Below, piece after piece: positions 53,697 through 64,000 of a stretch of 64,000 nt of DNA. Position 1 is the first letter of the stretch; each line of letters starts with the position of its first letter. The notes under the pieces are model-generated. The model saw nothing but the letters and a program-made list of their open reading frames with translations, did no database searches and had not been told where the DNA came from. Source of the DNA: Tethya wilhelma (taxonomy: Eukaryota > Porifera > Demospongiae > Tethyida > Tethyidae); NCBI GenBank assembly GCA_964030475.1, contig CAXIPT010000001.1, positions 6,582,166-6,646,165 of the forward strand. The letters are read 5' to 3'. The position numbers were made by a program, and so were the translations under genes.

Positions 53697-56600
53697 CCAC
53701 AATTGCTTGTGCAGCCGGAGTTTCATGTCTACTCACTCATGATTGTGTGTTATGTGTAAGTTTTCCTGATTCATGCATTGCCAAATGCCTACCCTCTCAT
53801 CCTTGCAGGTGTCTCCAGGCTCCACCCTACAAGATGTGGTCATAAGTTGTCCCCCTTCATCCCCTCCATATGCCATTCTTGCCCTCTACAAGTACATCAG
53901 TGAGTGTGTCCCTTGTTCCTGTCGGGTTCACATCCACTCCTCAGCCACTTCAACAGCCTCCGACGATTTAAGGGAATTCTTTGCTAATGTACCTTCAGCG
54001 TCTAGGCCACAGCTTGTCGTTACATTGGTGTGGAAGTCAGGTGTGTGTCAAAAACTTTTTGTGTATATTTGTGTAATAATATCAAGTGCTGTGTATCTTC
54101 TAAAAATTTGATGCAAAATAACCACTAACGTTCAAACTCCAGTGAAATCTCTTTCCCTTTTCACTTTGGAATCCATTTTGTTCGTTTGATCTTGATCATA
54201 AATAAGTTTTGTTGTTGTACATTATAGTAATTGCCAAGTGCATGCTCTGTCCACATTGAGCATATTGTTGTGGGTGTGGTAGTTCAAGCCATTGATGTTG
54301 TTTCAGTGTTGTTTTGTAAGCATGGTGATGTAAGTCACTCCCACCATTATTAATTTTGTGAAGATGTGTTCACTCGCACAGAGAGAGACTGAACCAGTCT
54401 TTGTTTAGAACTAAATTTTATGCAATGACAGTCAAATTTTTTTGTAAGCAAAATTTTTTTTTTTTATATCTACATAATCATCGTGATTCATGAAAACTCG
54501 TCAGTTACAAAACCTCGAAGTTGTACAGGTGTATTTTGTTGTTCCAGTCTTAAAATTTTGTTGAAGACTGACAGTGGCACAGTTTTGGCCATCTTAGGAA
54601 TTGAGGAAAACAAGCTTTTGTTTGTCAGAAAACCCCTGGTCTGAGGAACACCTGGTGTGAGCATTGGCCCCATCAAAGAGAAGGGAATTATTCCAATACC
54701 ACACTCATTAGATTAGAGGCAGTTATGCTAGACTCCTAAATTGTACATCAAAGGTTTCTAGCTTTGAATGTCAGATTTCCTGGACATCTGGTACAATGGT
54801 CATGCCTCATCTTATTGAGGATTGATGATTACTGTTAGCTCTACAGGACTGTTCTGTCCTTGCTGTTGATCATTAAGTAACCATAAAAAAAATTAATTTC
54901 ATTTCCCTGGATTGTGAGTTAGCGTAAATTTTTATGGCAATTGCATGTACATTTTATTGTATGCCTCAACCTTGAATGTTAATTTGATGGACCTTTATTA
55001 TGCTGTGTGTAGTTCAATTGCATTGTTTGTGAATTGCTTTATCACAGTATGACATGGTTGGTAAATATAGCTGTGATGTAATGATTACGTAATATCTTAA
55101 TGTTAAACTTAGTAACATGCATTCACACATTTTAATATTTCTTTTTGCTCAAATTGATAACCATACCAAGGAAAAGCATTCAGCTTTGTGTATAGTGTAC
55201 TCATCTCATTGTTATGTGCTTCCAAGTTTGAAGGCTCATCTTATTGATATGCATTTCCTTGTTTGGAGGAAATTCAATGCACACTATCTGCTAATCTACA
55301 TGACAATGGGTGAGCTAGCTATGTGGTATGCAACCATAAAGGTTGTCCGTCTCCTTGAGGTTGACTCTGTGGTAAACATCCCACAGACCACACTTGAATG
55401 ATAAGCCAATGTACCAACTCATGTTGTTGTGAGAGCTGTCAACCCCTGTTTGGCCTCTCCCTGAGTGTCTTCTCAGAATATAGCTGCCCAGTATTGAAGA
55501 GTGTTAGTATACCACAGTATTGCCTGCTACTCACAGTTTATTCACAGGAGATGTTCATGTGTGGATGTAGAGCTGTTTTGATTGTTTTTTCACCATGAAA
55601 AGGATGTTGCCAGCATGTTGAAAGGACACACCTGATTCACTGACCTGTCTGAGCAGAACAGTGTCTACTGTACCAAGACCTACAGTAGCAGTTTACAATG
55701 ACCAGTATATATAGTGTTTTGTGCTGGTTCAAGGTGGGGGCCTGGAAAGAAAGCATTGTGGAGTGTTTTATGCAATTATCTTTGTTCCAAGTCAAATCTT
55801 TATGTTGCTATAGTTTGTAGTGTGTTCATGCAACTTCCTTGTAAGGTAATTTAGAGGGGCTAATATCATAGTGTGCTCTCTTACTTTCAATTAGTACAGT
55901 ACATGCACACTCTTTGAAGTATTTGCTCTCACATTGCTTGAATACCAGCTGTATATGCCTTCATGTGTAGTTTTGCCTTTTATAGTAGCAAAACTGGTAT
56001 TGTAGGCCTACTACTAACAGTCTTGTCTTGTACAATGCCTATTGCTATTGTCTATATGTTGGCATCCTGTAAGCTGGCTATTAAAGCATACTTTACTAGT
56101 TTATATTGTCATCTGTGCAGTTGAAGATTTTGACCAATTAAGGTTAAAAAACAGTTGCTTCCATCCCTTCAACCTGTGAATCAACTGTCAGTTGTAATAG
56201 GTCAGCTTAGAATTATTAGCTGACTCATTGTGATTTTGTTTACATGACAGCTCATTTTGTATTCATTCACACACATGCAGTGATTGCTGCATGGTGTACC
56301 TGTACATACACACACATACCATGACCTGTATATGGGTGCAACCAGAGACTATGAGCTTCAGTGGGTGGGTGTTGTGTATGCCGAGAATGCTAGCAATTCA
56401 GCAGTGGCACATCATACCAAGTGCAGACACTATTGACTATATTCATAGGACATTTTGGGTGTGGTGTACATATGAATAAATGTTATTTGAATTGTTTGTT
56501 TATTTCACGCTCTAAACCACACACATGCATACGCACAAAACAATTATGCAGCATCTGTGTGCCCCTCCCCTACGATGGTTGTGTCCCCCCACAACCAGAC

Positions 56601-56964
56601 TCCTGTTGAGGGCGTGGCCAACATTGCACGCTACCTCTGTCGAGAGTACTGTCCCAACCTCTACGAGGGCCTGGGTCCCGATGCAGCCTCTCAGGTGGAC
56701 AGTTGGATCGATTCAGTCACTAGAAGCTTAACTACTGGAAGTTCGAAGGAGAAAGCCTCTGCTCTAAGACGGCTCAACTCTCATCTAGGATCGGCTAGCT
56801 ATTTGGTTGGAGAAGGAGTAACGTTGGCTGATATCGTTGTCTATTCGGCCATTTGCAGCCAAGAAGGACTTAAGCCCACTGCCAACGTTAAGCAATGGAT
56901 GAAGAGGCTTCAGTTGGCTGTCCCTGCATTGGCTTGCATACCTTGTTCTCTGCCTAGCAACTAA
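51776..56964 (+). CDS. AIMP2: AIMP2, multi-tRNA synthetase complex scaffold
   Basis: Four exons (51776-51916, 53313-53450, 53809-54040, 56552-56964) in phase encode 307 aa (human AIMP2 is 320). Seen in order: an N-terminal extension with MYRVRPYFDIKK and LPDCMYLMKP, a coiled-coil helix (SALSYLENRQEWVLSQIGRL), a thioredoxin-like segment (LQDVVISCPPSSPPYAILAL), and the GST-C-like domain (GSSKEKASALRRLNSHLG, VTLADIVVYSAI, TANVKQWMKRL). AIMP2 scaffolds the multi-aminoacyl-tRNA synthetase complex. Introns 1 and 3 are unusually long for this window (about 1.4 and 2.5 kb) and carry foldback elements; the small ORFs inside intron 3 look non-coding. MYRVRPYF (Met12) could be the true start, as in vertebrates. 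Confidence 0.92.
52224..52275. repeat. foldback family arm in AIMP2 intron 1
   Basis: Single arm ctagtctcgttcccagtc followed by a purine-rich stretch, related to the foldback termini at 42.6 kb. Confidence 0.4.
52519..52594. repeat. foldback element in AIMP2 intron 1
   Basis: Arms cttgttcccaggctcc and gagcctggaacaagg around a loop of about 26 bp. Confidence 0.65.
53110..53230. repeat. short repeat with CGCAAAAG motifs
   Basis: Three copies of a cgcaaaa(g/c)t-like motif in about 120 bp, ending ctatacggtaactcg. It may be a decayed TIR element distinct from the tatagccgg family. Confidence 0.35.
53490..53642. repeat. foldback element in AIMP2 intron 2
   Basis: Arms gtctgttccaaggttc and agcttgggaacagcc flank a second inverted pair gacctttcac / gtgaaaggtc. 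Confidence 0.6.
53659..53695. repeat. TG microsatellite
   Basis: TG tract in AIMP2 intron 2. Confidence 0.9.
54041..56551. other. AIMP2 intron 3, no nested gene recognised
   Basis: About 2.5 kb, T-rich. Short ORFs (for example 55117-55401) lack motifs or splice context. No RNA gene was recognised. Confidence 0.5.
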
Positions 56965-57268
56965 CAATTATGGCTATTACAATAATCAAAGAGTTCTTAT
57001 GTCAGGATATATGTATAGATCTTCTTCCTTTTAGTACTGTAATAATCACTGTGATGATATTTTGTTTTTAAATGATTTTGTACACTCTATGGTGAAATCA
57101 GTGGCTAGTTAGGAAATGGAGTGGTTAGAGGTTCATGACTGTATGAGTTGTTTGGAAACCTGAACTCTTTCACTAGTTGATTTGGAGGAAATTGTTGAAC
57201 AATAACAACAATGTTATCTCTATGTGCATTCTTAATCATTACAGACGTCATTGATCACTCCATTTTTA

Positions 57269-57278
57269 CCATATAAGG
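57269..57278. promoter_or_regulatory. CArG box (SRF site), distal
   Basis: ccatataagg fits the consensus CC(A/T)6GG, 267 bp upstream of the actin ATG. Confidence 0.8.
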
Positions 57279-57357
57279 GAATAAAAACCCACCACAGTGT
57301 TGGAGGAGTGAGATCACTTTCCCTGGCCTGCACACCAGCAAAAACCTGTGGTTATTG

Positions 57358-57367
57358 CCATATATGG
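57358..57367. promoter_or_regulatory. CArG box (SRF site), proximal
   Basis: ccatatatgg, a perfect palindromic CArG box, about 80 bp before the TATA box. Confidence 0.85.
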
Positions 57368-57447
57368 TCAAGAGACCTATCAATGCCGCGCACGCTCACC
57401 ACATCACAATGAGCTGGCCAATAGGATGCGGTGGGCGGTGGACATCG

Positions 57448-57454
57448 TATAAAG
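57448..57454 (+). promoter_or_regulatory. TATA box of the actin gene
   Basis: tataaag at about 90 bp before the ATG. Start of transcription is expected near 57478. Confidence 0.8.
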
Positions 57455-57517
57455 TGTGGTTTGTGGGCTAGTTTGCTCACTCTCAGGTTTTTGAAGGACT
57501 CTTACTGTTTGCTTTAG

Positions 57518-58797
<1,280 letters not shown>

Positions 58798-59135
58798 GCG
58801 TTCAACGGCAACCATAAACTTATGTTTGTTTTTGTTTGTCCAACCAACATTGGACTTTCATGCATACATAGATTGTGCTAGGATCTTTTTGTGTTGTTGT
58901 ATTAAGGTATGATCAGTTCACCAGAGAAAAGCTAGTTCATGAATAAGTATTGTTATAGTATTGATTCTCTGTCTCAATCCGTCTGTGTAAAAAAAATAAC
59001 CAAAAATTTTTAACCTGCTGAGAAAAAAATTATTCATTCGTGCATCGTGCGCATGCGTAGAACGCAATCAGCCCCACCCATAAAATCGCTTTATTAGAAT
59101 GAAATATTAAAAATATTGACATGAGCATGCATGAA
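58798..59135. other. convergent 3' region of actin and RRN3
   Basis: 338 bp shared by both 3' UTRs. It contains the RRN3 poly(A) signal; no clear AATAAA was found for actin on the plus strand. Confidence 0.5.
59090..59095 (-). terminator. poly(A) signal of RRN3
   Basis: AATAAA on the minus strand, about 41 nt past the RRN3 stop. Confidence 0.6.
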
Positions 59136-62079
59136 TCAATGTGGTGACACACTAAACTTCGGCATAGATTGAGAATCCATGTTGAATGAATGACTCCCAT
59201 AAAAACTTTCACTTTGCAAAGACGACGAGGCCACTGAACTGTGATCATCATGCTGCACAAGAAAAATAATAATATTATTACAACACAAATGTCATAATGT
59301 GGCAGTGAGTACCTCTTTATCAGCCATGTCATCATCATCCACATCATCCCAGACTTGATACAGAGGGTGAACATGCTTTGATGACCTACATTCAAATGCA
59401 ACACACCACCTGCAGTAAATGCATACATTCACTGCATACATGCAATACATACCTTCTGAGGTAATAAGGATCAAATGGAAAGAAACAGTCCAACATATTT
59501 GGCTGTGAAGGTTTAGCAGTATCTGAATCATGCAATGCTGACGGCACACCCATGGAGAGAATTAGTCTCTTGTTTTGTTCAAGAATGGTGTAGCAAAAGA
59601 CAATCTCATATCGACTAGTCAGCGAGGCAAACACATCCACTACTGATGGTAGACAGACCTGGTATCATATAGGTATATACGTAATAGGCAGAATCGAAGA
59701 GCCACAGCAATAGTCATCAATGTCAAAATTTATAAAGTTTTACTTTGAGAGGATTCAACTGTGATAAGACGATTCTTTCAAAATACAACTGCCGAAGAAA
59801 ACTACTTCCTATGGAGAGAAATGGTTTGTTGTGTGAGAACACATAACTGATTGACCAACTCATAATGAAATATGCACCTCCTTCCATGTTGACCAGTGCT
59901 TTGTGTCTGAACACAAAGATGTAAAAGACAGCTTGACAGAGAGAAAAGAATGGGCCATGCAGTTTTACATCTGGTTTCATATTTTCTGGACTACAAGCAT
60001 CCATGTACCTATGACAACAGCAGAGCATGAGTAGTGTTGGAGAGGGCATTAAAAAGAACTCTTACTTGTGTATCCATTGTGTTGTGATATTGAGACACAC
60101 ATTGACAAGTTGAAGAGGGACAAACTTTGCTCTGGCAACATAGCTTGCAATGTAGGCTGCTATGGTTTGTCTCAATACTAATGCAGTGTTAGGATCTTGA
60201 AACTATAGGAAGTAGGACAATCATGTATATGTAAAATAGCACTTTTGATGATAATAAAGGTGGCACAGTACCATCCATCCATAGTAACTTACTTTCTCCC
60301 ATAGAAAATCAAGAAAGATACCAGGAAAACTCTGTACAGATAAGTACAAAAAAATCGATGCACTACTGGTGTGACAAGTTCTTTCTTACTTCGTGTAGAC
60401 TGGTTAGTCTGAACAACAGGAATTGGACATGTGAACAAGCATGTGTTGGTAAGACAACTCGCTCAAATATCTGTAGTAGATAAGAAAACAACACTACAAT
60501 CACACTGCACATACACACAGTCATGAGCTAAGCTCATACACGTACCTTGAACAGAGAGCGTAACAAGTGAACTGCTTCATCAAAAATAAACGTCCCTTGA
60601 GAAGAAAAAATAAATAGATAAAAAAAAATAGAGCACACAACATATCAGCTATGACAGCAGCTACAAAGAGTAATAAGCAATTCTACAAAACTGTTACAAG
60701 TACTCACTAAACATACCATTATGAAAACACTGTGCTTCTAGGTACTGAAAACTGATGTCCATCATGATGTCAAGCTTCTCAGCCGACTCATTACTCATTA
60801 TCTGTCTCTGACAGAGCACAGCCATGAGACAGTTGTCACTGTCAGGCGGTTTTTGACCACCACCATCACCACCACCACCCTGCTGGCCTGCTTCTAGCTC
60901 TACATGGAACTGAGTATCACCTGGAGTACAAAGGTCATGTTCATCATCTCCTACCAGCTGGGGGACTTCAACCTGAATTGTTTTGGTGAAGAGGATTGCA
61001 TACTGATAAGGGGACTGTTGATATATATATATATACAGTATATATATATGTGAAATGAAACGAATCTTACATCAATGGTAAGCATTTGATGTATCACCAG
61101 TTCCAGGATATCATCTTTTAGAGTTGGACAGTAGGTAGTGATGTGAAACACATTCCTTATAGCCAATTCCTTAATTAGAACAGCAAAAAAAGGTAATAAT
61201 ATTATACTGAAGAAAGTCAAACTTGCTTGTACCTGCATCTCAGAATTTCTTCCTTTGAATGGATAGTTCTTCCTCAGTAATGGCATCAGCACAGTAGGAG
61301 CAGACGGTACCAATTTCAAGACTGCATTGATGGCCTCGTGAACATTACGGTAAACACACTCCCCCTCTGCTGCTAGTAACCATAACAACTTGATAACACC
61401 CAACAGGGTGCTACGGAGGTAGCATGTCTGAGCAGAGATGAGGTTGGTCAGGTACTCTATGTATAGCTGGACTATCTCAGGCTCCTTGTTGTACCAAGCC
61501 ATCCGCTAGAGGCAAAGAGAGAATGAGGTGATAACCAAACCAAGGGCAACACAAAATACACACTAATGTAGGGATAAGATTTAAATATCGCTCTTCTTAC
61601 CAGTGTGGTTCCAACTAGGAGGTCATATTCTTTTGTGAGTTGAGAAACACATAGGTTCAATGCTTGTAACCATCTTTGCATCACCACTGGTTTCATTTCA
61701 GCAATAGATAAATGACCAATTATTGCACCATAGTCATTCCCATCACCCTACAAGACAAAANGAGCACATTAAATAGCTAGTTATCAATTTTCTGCATAAT
61801 TTTTTATACCTGTTTTTGTTTTTCTAGAGCATCTATAACCATCTTGGCTAAAATCAGAGGTCCCCTTAAGGATTGAGATGCCCTACCCATCTCAACCATA
61901 TCTCTAGAGTCGTCCTTTAGTGTTACTTTACTCATAACTTGTTCATAAAGCTTTGATTGCACAACACACTCTGAGCTTTCCACGTGGATTTTTTTTCCAG
62001 AAGTAAATGGGTTAAACCGAAAGGCGTGGTCAACTGGTGCGAATCGCCATACGCGCGTACGCATGCGCATAAATTTCAC
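59136..62079 (-). CDS. RRN3: RRN3 / TIF-IA, RNA polymerase I initiation factor
   Basis: Fourteen exons (61810-62079, 61601-61747, 61233-61505, 61071-61169, 60717-61002, 60546-60595, 60391-60471, about 60293-60332, about 60066-60202, about 59876-60008, about 59742-59811, 59453-59659, 59312-59387, 59136-59252) give about 660 aa (human 651). RRN3 bridges Pol I to the rDNA promoter factor SL1. Matching blocks include LTNLISAQTCYLR, SAPTVLMPLLRKNYPF, TYCPTLKDDILELVI, VVLPTHACSHVQFLLF, AAYIASYVARAKFVPL, KLHGPFFSLCQAVFYIFVFRHK, LYFERIVLSQLNPLK, FFPFDPYYL and HVHPLYQVWDD. The acidic linker between HEAT halves contains a poly-Gly run (GGGGDGGG). The start at 62079 (MKFMRMRTRV) is uncertain; MRMRTRV (three codons in) is possible. 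Confidence 0.92.
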
Positions 62080-62159
62080 AAAGTTAGATTACGTCAGTTT
62101 TCTAGTTCTTAATGATCTTGTTCGTGAACAGTTATACTGCTTATTGGAATATCTGAAAT

Positions 62160-63359
62160 ATGGCTCAACCAATCTCTTTGAAGTACACACTAATCCAGTC
62201 TAATTTTGATCGTCTTGTGAATGTTGTGAAACCAGCCGTCGGTGAGTTTGCAAGAAAGGCATTTTCAAAAGAACTAATAACAAAGCAAAACATGACTCGA
62301 TAGCAGCAAGTAACCTTATGTTTGAGGAAGAATACAGAGCCACTGCAGTATTAGGACACATTTTAGACAGAATTGAGGATGACCCAGCTGTTTTTGAACA
62401 GCTGATGAAAATTTTTCAAGATATTCCAATCATCAATAAACATCTTCCTATGATGATGAGTCCAATCTATTTACTGAAATTGAGGCTGAGGATAAGACAG
62501 AAAAGGATTCAGATGAAGTAGTAGTGAACCCTGATGTGTCTAGTGTATTAATGACCAGTGAGCTTGAGCCTGAGGATAAGACAAAAATGGACTCAGATGA
62601 GTCTGCTACTACCCTAGAAAAACCCATGATAATTTCATGTCGTGCAAATCAATCTAGCAGCAAATCTACTGGCAGGTGCAGTCTGGAAGAGTTGTTGGAA
62701 CACTTACCAAGCAGAGAGCTTCCTGGTTTTATCTCATTCCTAGTCAAGAATACCCAGGAGTGTATTCAATTGGTTACAAAGCTTACAGTCACAAAACTAT
62801 TACAAGTTTTGTAAAAGCAAACCTCACTATTCTTGGACATAACTCTGGTCCTCTTGAGTTAGTGTCATATGACATGTATAGTCGTGATCACCATAGGCAT
62901 ACACAATTGTCTTTGAAGTTGTGCACACCACACCAAGGAAACAGCATAAGTTATTACATTTAGTGCGCTAGACGTAGAGGAAGAAGTGGCTACAGAGCCA
63001 TGAAAAGTATACGACGGCCAATCAGTCAAATACGTAAAACCACAGATCGGTACATGTATGCTACCAAATGTGTGCATCATCTAAGTGAAGACAACAAGCC
63101 AGACACTTGGATGCAATTTCATTTTGAAGCAGTATTTAGAAAAATACGAAAATCAATATCAGAACCAGATGACTCAGTTATTTCCCTGTACCCGCTCCGG
63201 TCACGGCACGAGCAGCCTATTTTTGAACCTTACAGCTACAGAAGCATAAGGATAATAAGTGATGATGAGACAAATCATGATCAAAGCATAGTAAATGACG
63301 AGATAGATCATGACTCTGATTGGAGGGCATCTTTCAATTCAGTACCTGTGGAGGTGTGA
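62160..63359 (+). pseudogene. CARD-like / unknown gene broken by several frameshifts
   Basis: ATG 62160 opens MAQPISLKYTLIQSNFDRLV and continues EFARKAFSKELITKQNM to a stop at about 62300. The homology goes on in another frame (IAASNLMFEEEYRATAVL, then FEQLMKIFQDIP), shifts again near 62455 to DESNLFTEIEAEDKTEKDS, and once more near 62710. A final ORF (63000-63359) begins MKSIRRPISQIRKTT. The N-terminal block has the length and hydrophobic pattern of a CARD/Death-fold domain, but this is pattern-based only. An internal acidic repeat occurs twice (EAEDKTEKDSDE, EPEDKTKMDSDE). It is a probable pseudogene of a lineage-specific family; sequencing error could explain some shifts. It is divergent from RRN3, 80 bp away. 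Confidence 0.5.
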
Positions 63360-63601
63360 ATGAGTGAGTTACATGAGATGGATGAGGTTTTATTGAGATG
63401 TTTACAGCAGCATTGATGCCTTACATCTGCCTAGTAATAATGTAATTATTATATTGTGATTATAATGATGCCATCTATATAATAATAATGTTATTATTGA
63501 AATTATTATTGTTATTAACGGCCATGCATATCCGCATGGGCGCGCGGGCGCATGCATGCTTGTTGATTTTCGACTACTTACCAGATCGTGAAAGCAGGAA
63601 A
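63360..63601. other. intergenic
   Basis: AT-rich spacer with AATAATAATTATTA-like simple sequence near 63480-63515 and a CpG-rich patch (gggcgcgcgggcgc) near 63539, just upstream of the second COX11 exon. Confidence 0.5.
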
Positions 63602-63996
63602 ATGATATTTTTCTCAAACCTGAAACTAGTCTCGCTGGCAAGGAGACATTCCTTACTTGTTGCAACTCTCAACAGCCAATCATTCTTATCCAAGGCCTCC
63701 AAAAGTGATCAATGTCACATTTCAGTATGGAAACAAAGAACGCTAATAATCTTCAAAAGTTTCTCAACTCATCACTATCAAAGAACATGGTCCAAGTACA
63801 CCATGTCTGCCAATAGGAACACTCTCACATACATAGCAGCTGTGGCTGTCACTGTTTTAGGCTTATCATACGCTGCTGTTCCACTGTATAGAATCTTCTG
63901 TCAGGCGTCAGGCTATGGTGGTACTGTGAATATAGCAGATCCCAGTGAGAAGGTGGAGAACATGGAGCCAGTTCGTGAAAGAGAACTCACAATCAG
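63602..63996 (+). CDS. COX11: COX11, second copy, first exon (continues beyond window)
   Basis: The exon runs from ATG 63602 to donor 63996 (ATC AG|GTCA), the same phase as COX11 exon 1. The presequence (MIFFSNLKLVSLARRHSLLV onward) differs from that of the first copy. From FSTHH onward it is almost identical: membrane span TYIAAVAVTVLGLSYAAVPL and RIFCQASGYGGTVNI. Nucleotides 63762-64000 match 39540-39778 with about three differences. Exons 2-3 would lie past the window end. It is a recent paralogue, a gene-conversion product, or an alternative haplotype. Confidence 0.88.
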
Positions 63997-64000
63997 GTCA

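Noticed and set aside
55117..55598. ORFs in AIMP2 intron 3
   Set aside because: No homology-like motifs, no splice context, composition typical of AT-rich intron.
59030..59428. Minus-strand ORF overlapping the RRN3 3' exons
   Set aside because: Runs through introns in the wrong frame for RRN3; the homologous frame is the spliced one.

Overview
The window is animal nuclear DNA, most likely from a sponge (Porifera, probably a demosponge). It is AT-rich and gene-dense, and nearly every multi-exon gene uses short GT-AG introns. It encodes animal genes (a 376-aa actin with CArG boxes, TRIM-NHL, RBBP6, AIMP2, RRN3, AP5Z1) beside lineage-expanded immune-type architectures (TRIM-filamin-NHL cluster, Roc/COR-like GTPase with Death domain, CARD-like fragment, HEPN fragment) that are typical of sponges and cnidarians. 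The species cannot be fixed from sequence alone. Exon coordinates below come from manual translation and splice-site reading and are good to about 1-2 bases.

Layout. 0-1.8 kb: sparse, with two small weak coding candidates. 1.8-11 kb: three intronless, same-strand TRIM-filamin-NHL genes plus a decayed fragment of a fourth. 11.4-16.4 kb (minus): a 14-exon tepsin homologue (AP-4 accessory protein). 16.6-18.9 kb (plus): two tandem methylsterol-monooxygenase-like genes sharing a divergent promoter with tepsin. 19-28 kb (minus): AP5Z1 (AP-5 zeta), whose last three exons also occur as a second copy; an ankyrin/SOCS-box gene and the first two exons of CPSF3 lie between the copies. 28.1-33.8 kb (minus): RBBP6 lacking its 5' DWNN exons, with a HEPN-like fragment antisense in an intron. 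34.0-35.4 kb (plus): a CK1-gamma-like probable pseudokinase lacking its 5' exons. 36.5-39.2 kb (plus): a Roc/COR-like-Death gene with a frameshift. 39.4-41.2 kb (plus): COX11. 42-44.7 kb (minus): an NCLX-type Na/Ca exchanger lacking its 3' half. 45.2-47.7 kb (plus): PAF acetylhydrolase. 49.5-51.5 kb (minus): PRPSAP. 51.8-57 kb (plus): AIMP2. 57.5-58.8 kb (plus): actin. 59.1-62.1 kb (minus): RRN3. 62.2-63.4 kb (plus): a broken CARD-like gene. 63.6 kb to the end (plus): a second COX11 first exon.

The core genes are housekeeping (trafficking adaptors, rRNA transcription, nucleotide and sterol metabolism, translation scaffold, respiratory assembly). The TRIM-NHL, Roc/COR-Death, CARD-like and HEPN pieces look like sensor and signalling components. 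No single coordinated operon-like system is visible. The strongest anomalies are structural: four genes (CPSF3, RBBP6, CK1-gamma, NCLX) are incomplete, two segments (AP5Z1 3' end, COX11 exon 1) are present twice at very high identity, and a sequencing adapter sits beside an N gap. Parts of the window may therefore be an assembly chimera or a mixture of haplotypes; each duplication and truncation should be read with that in mind. Small TIR and foldback elements and CA/TG microsatellites are scattered throughout.
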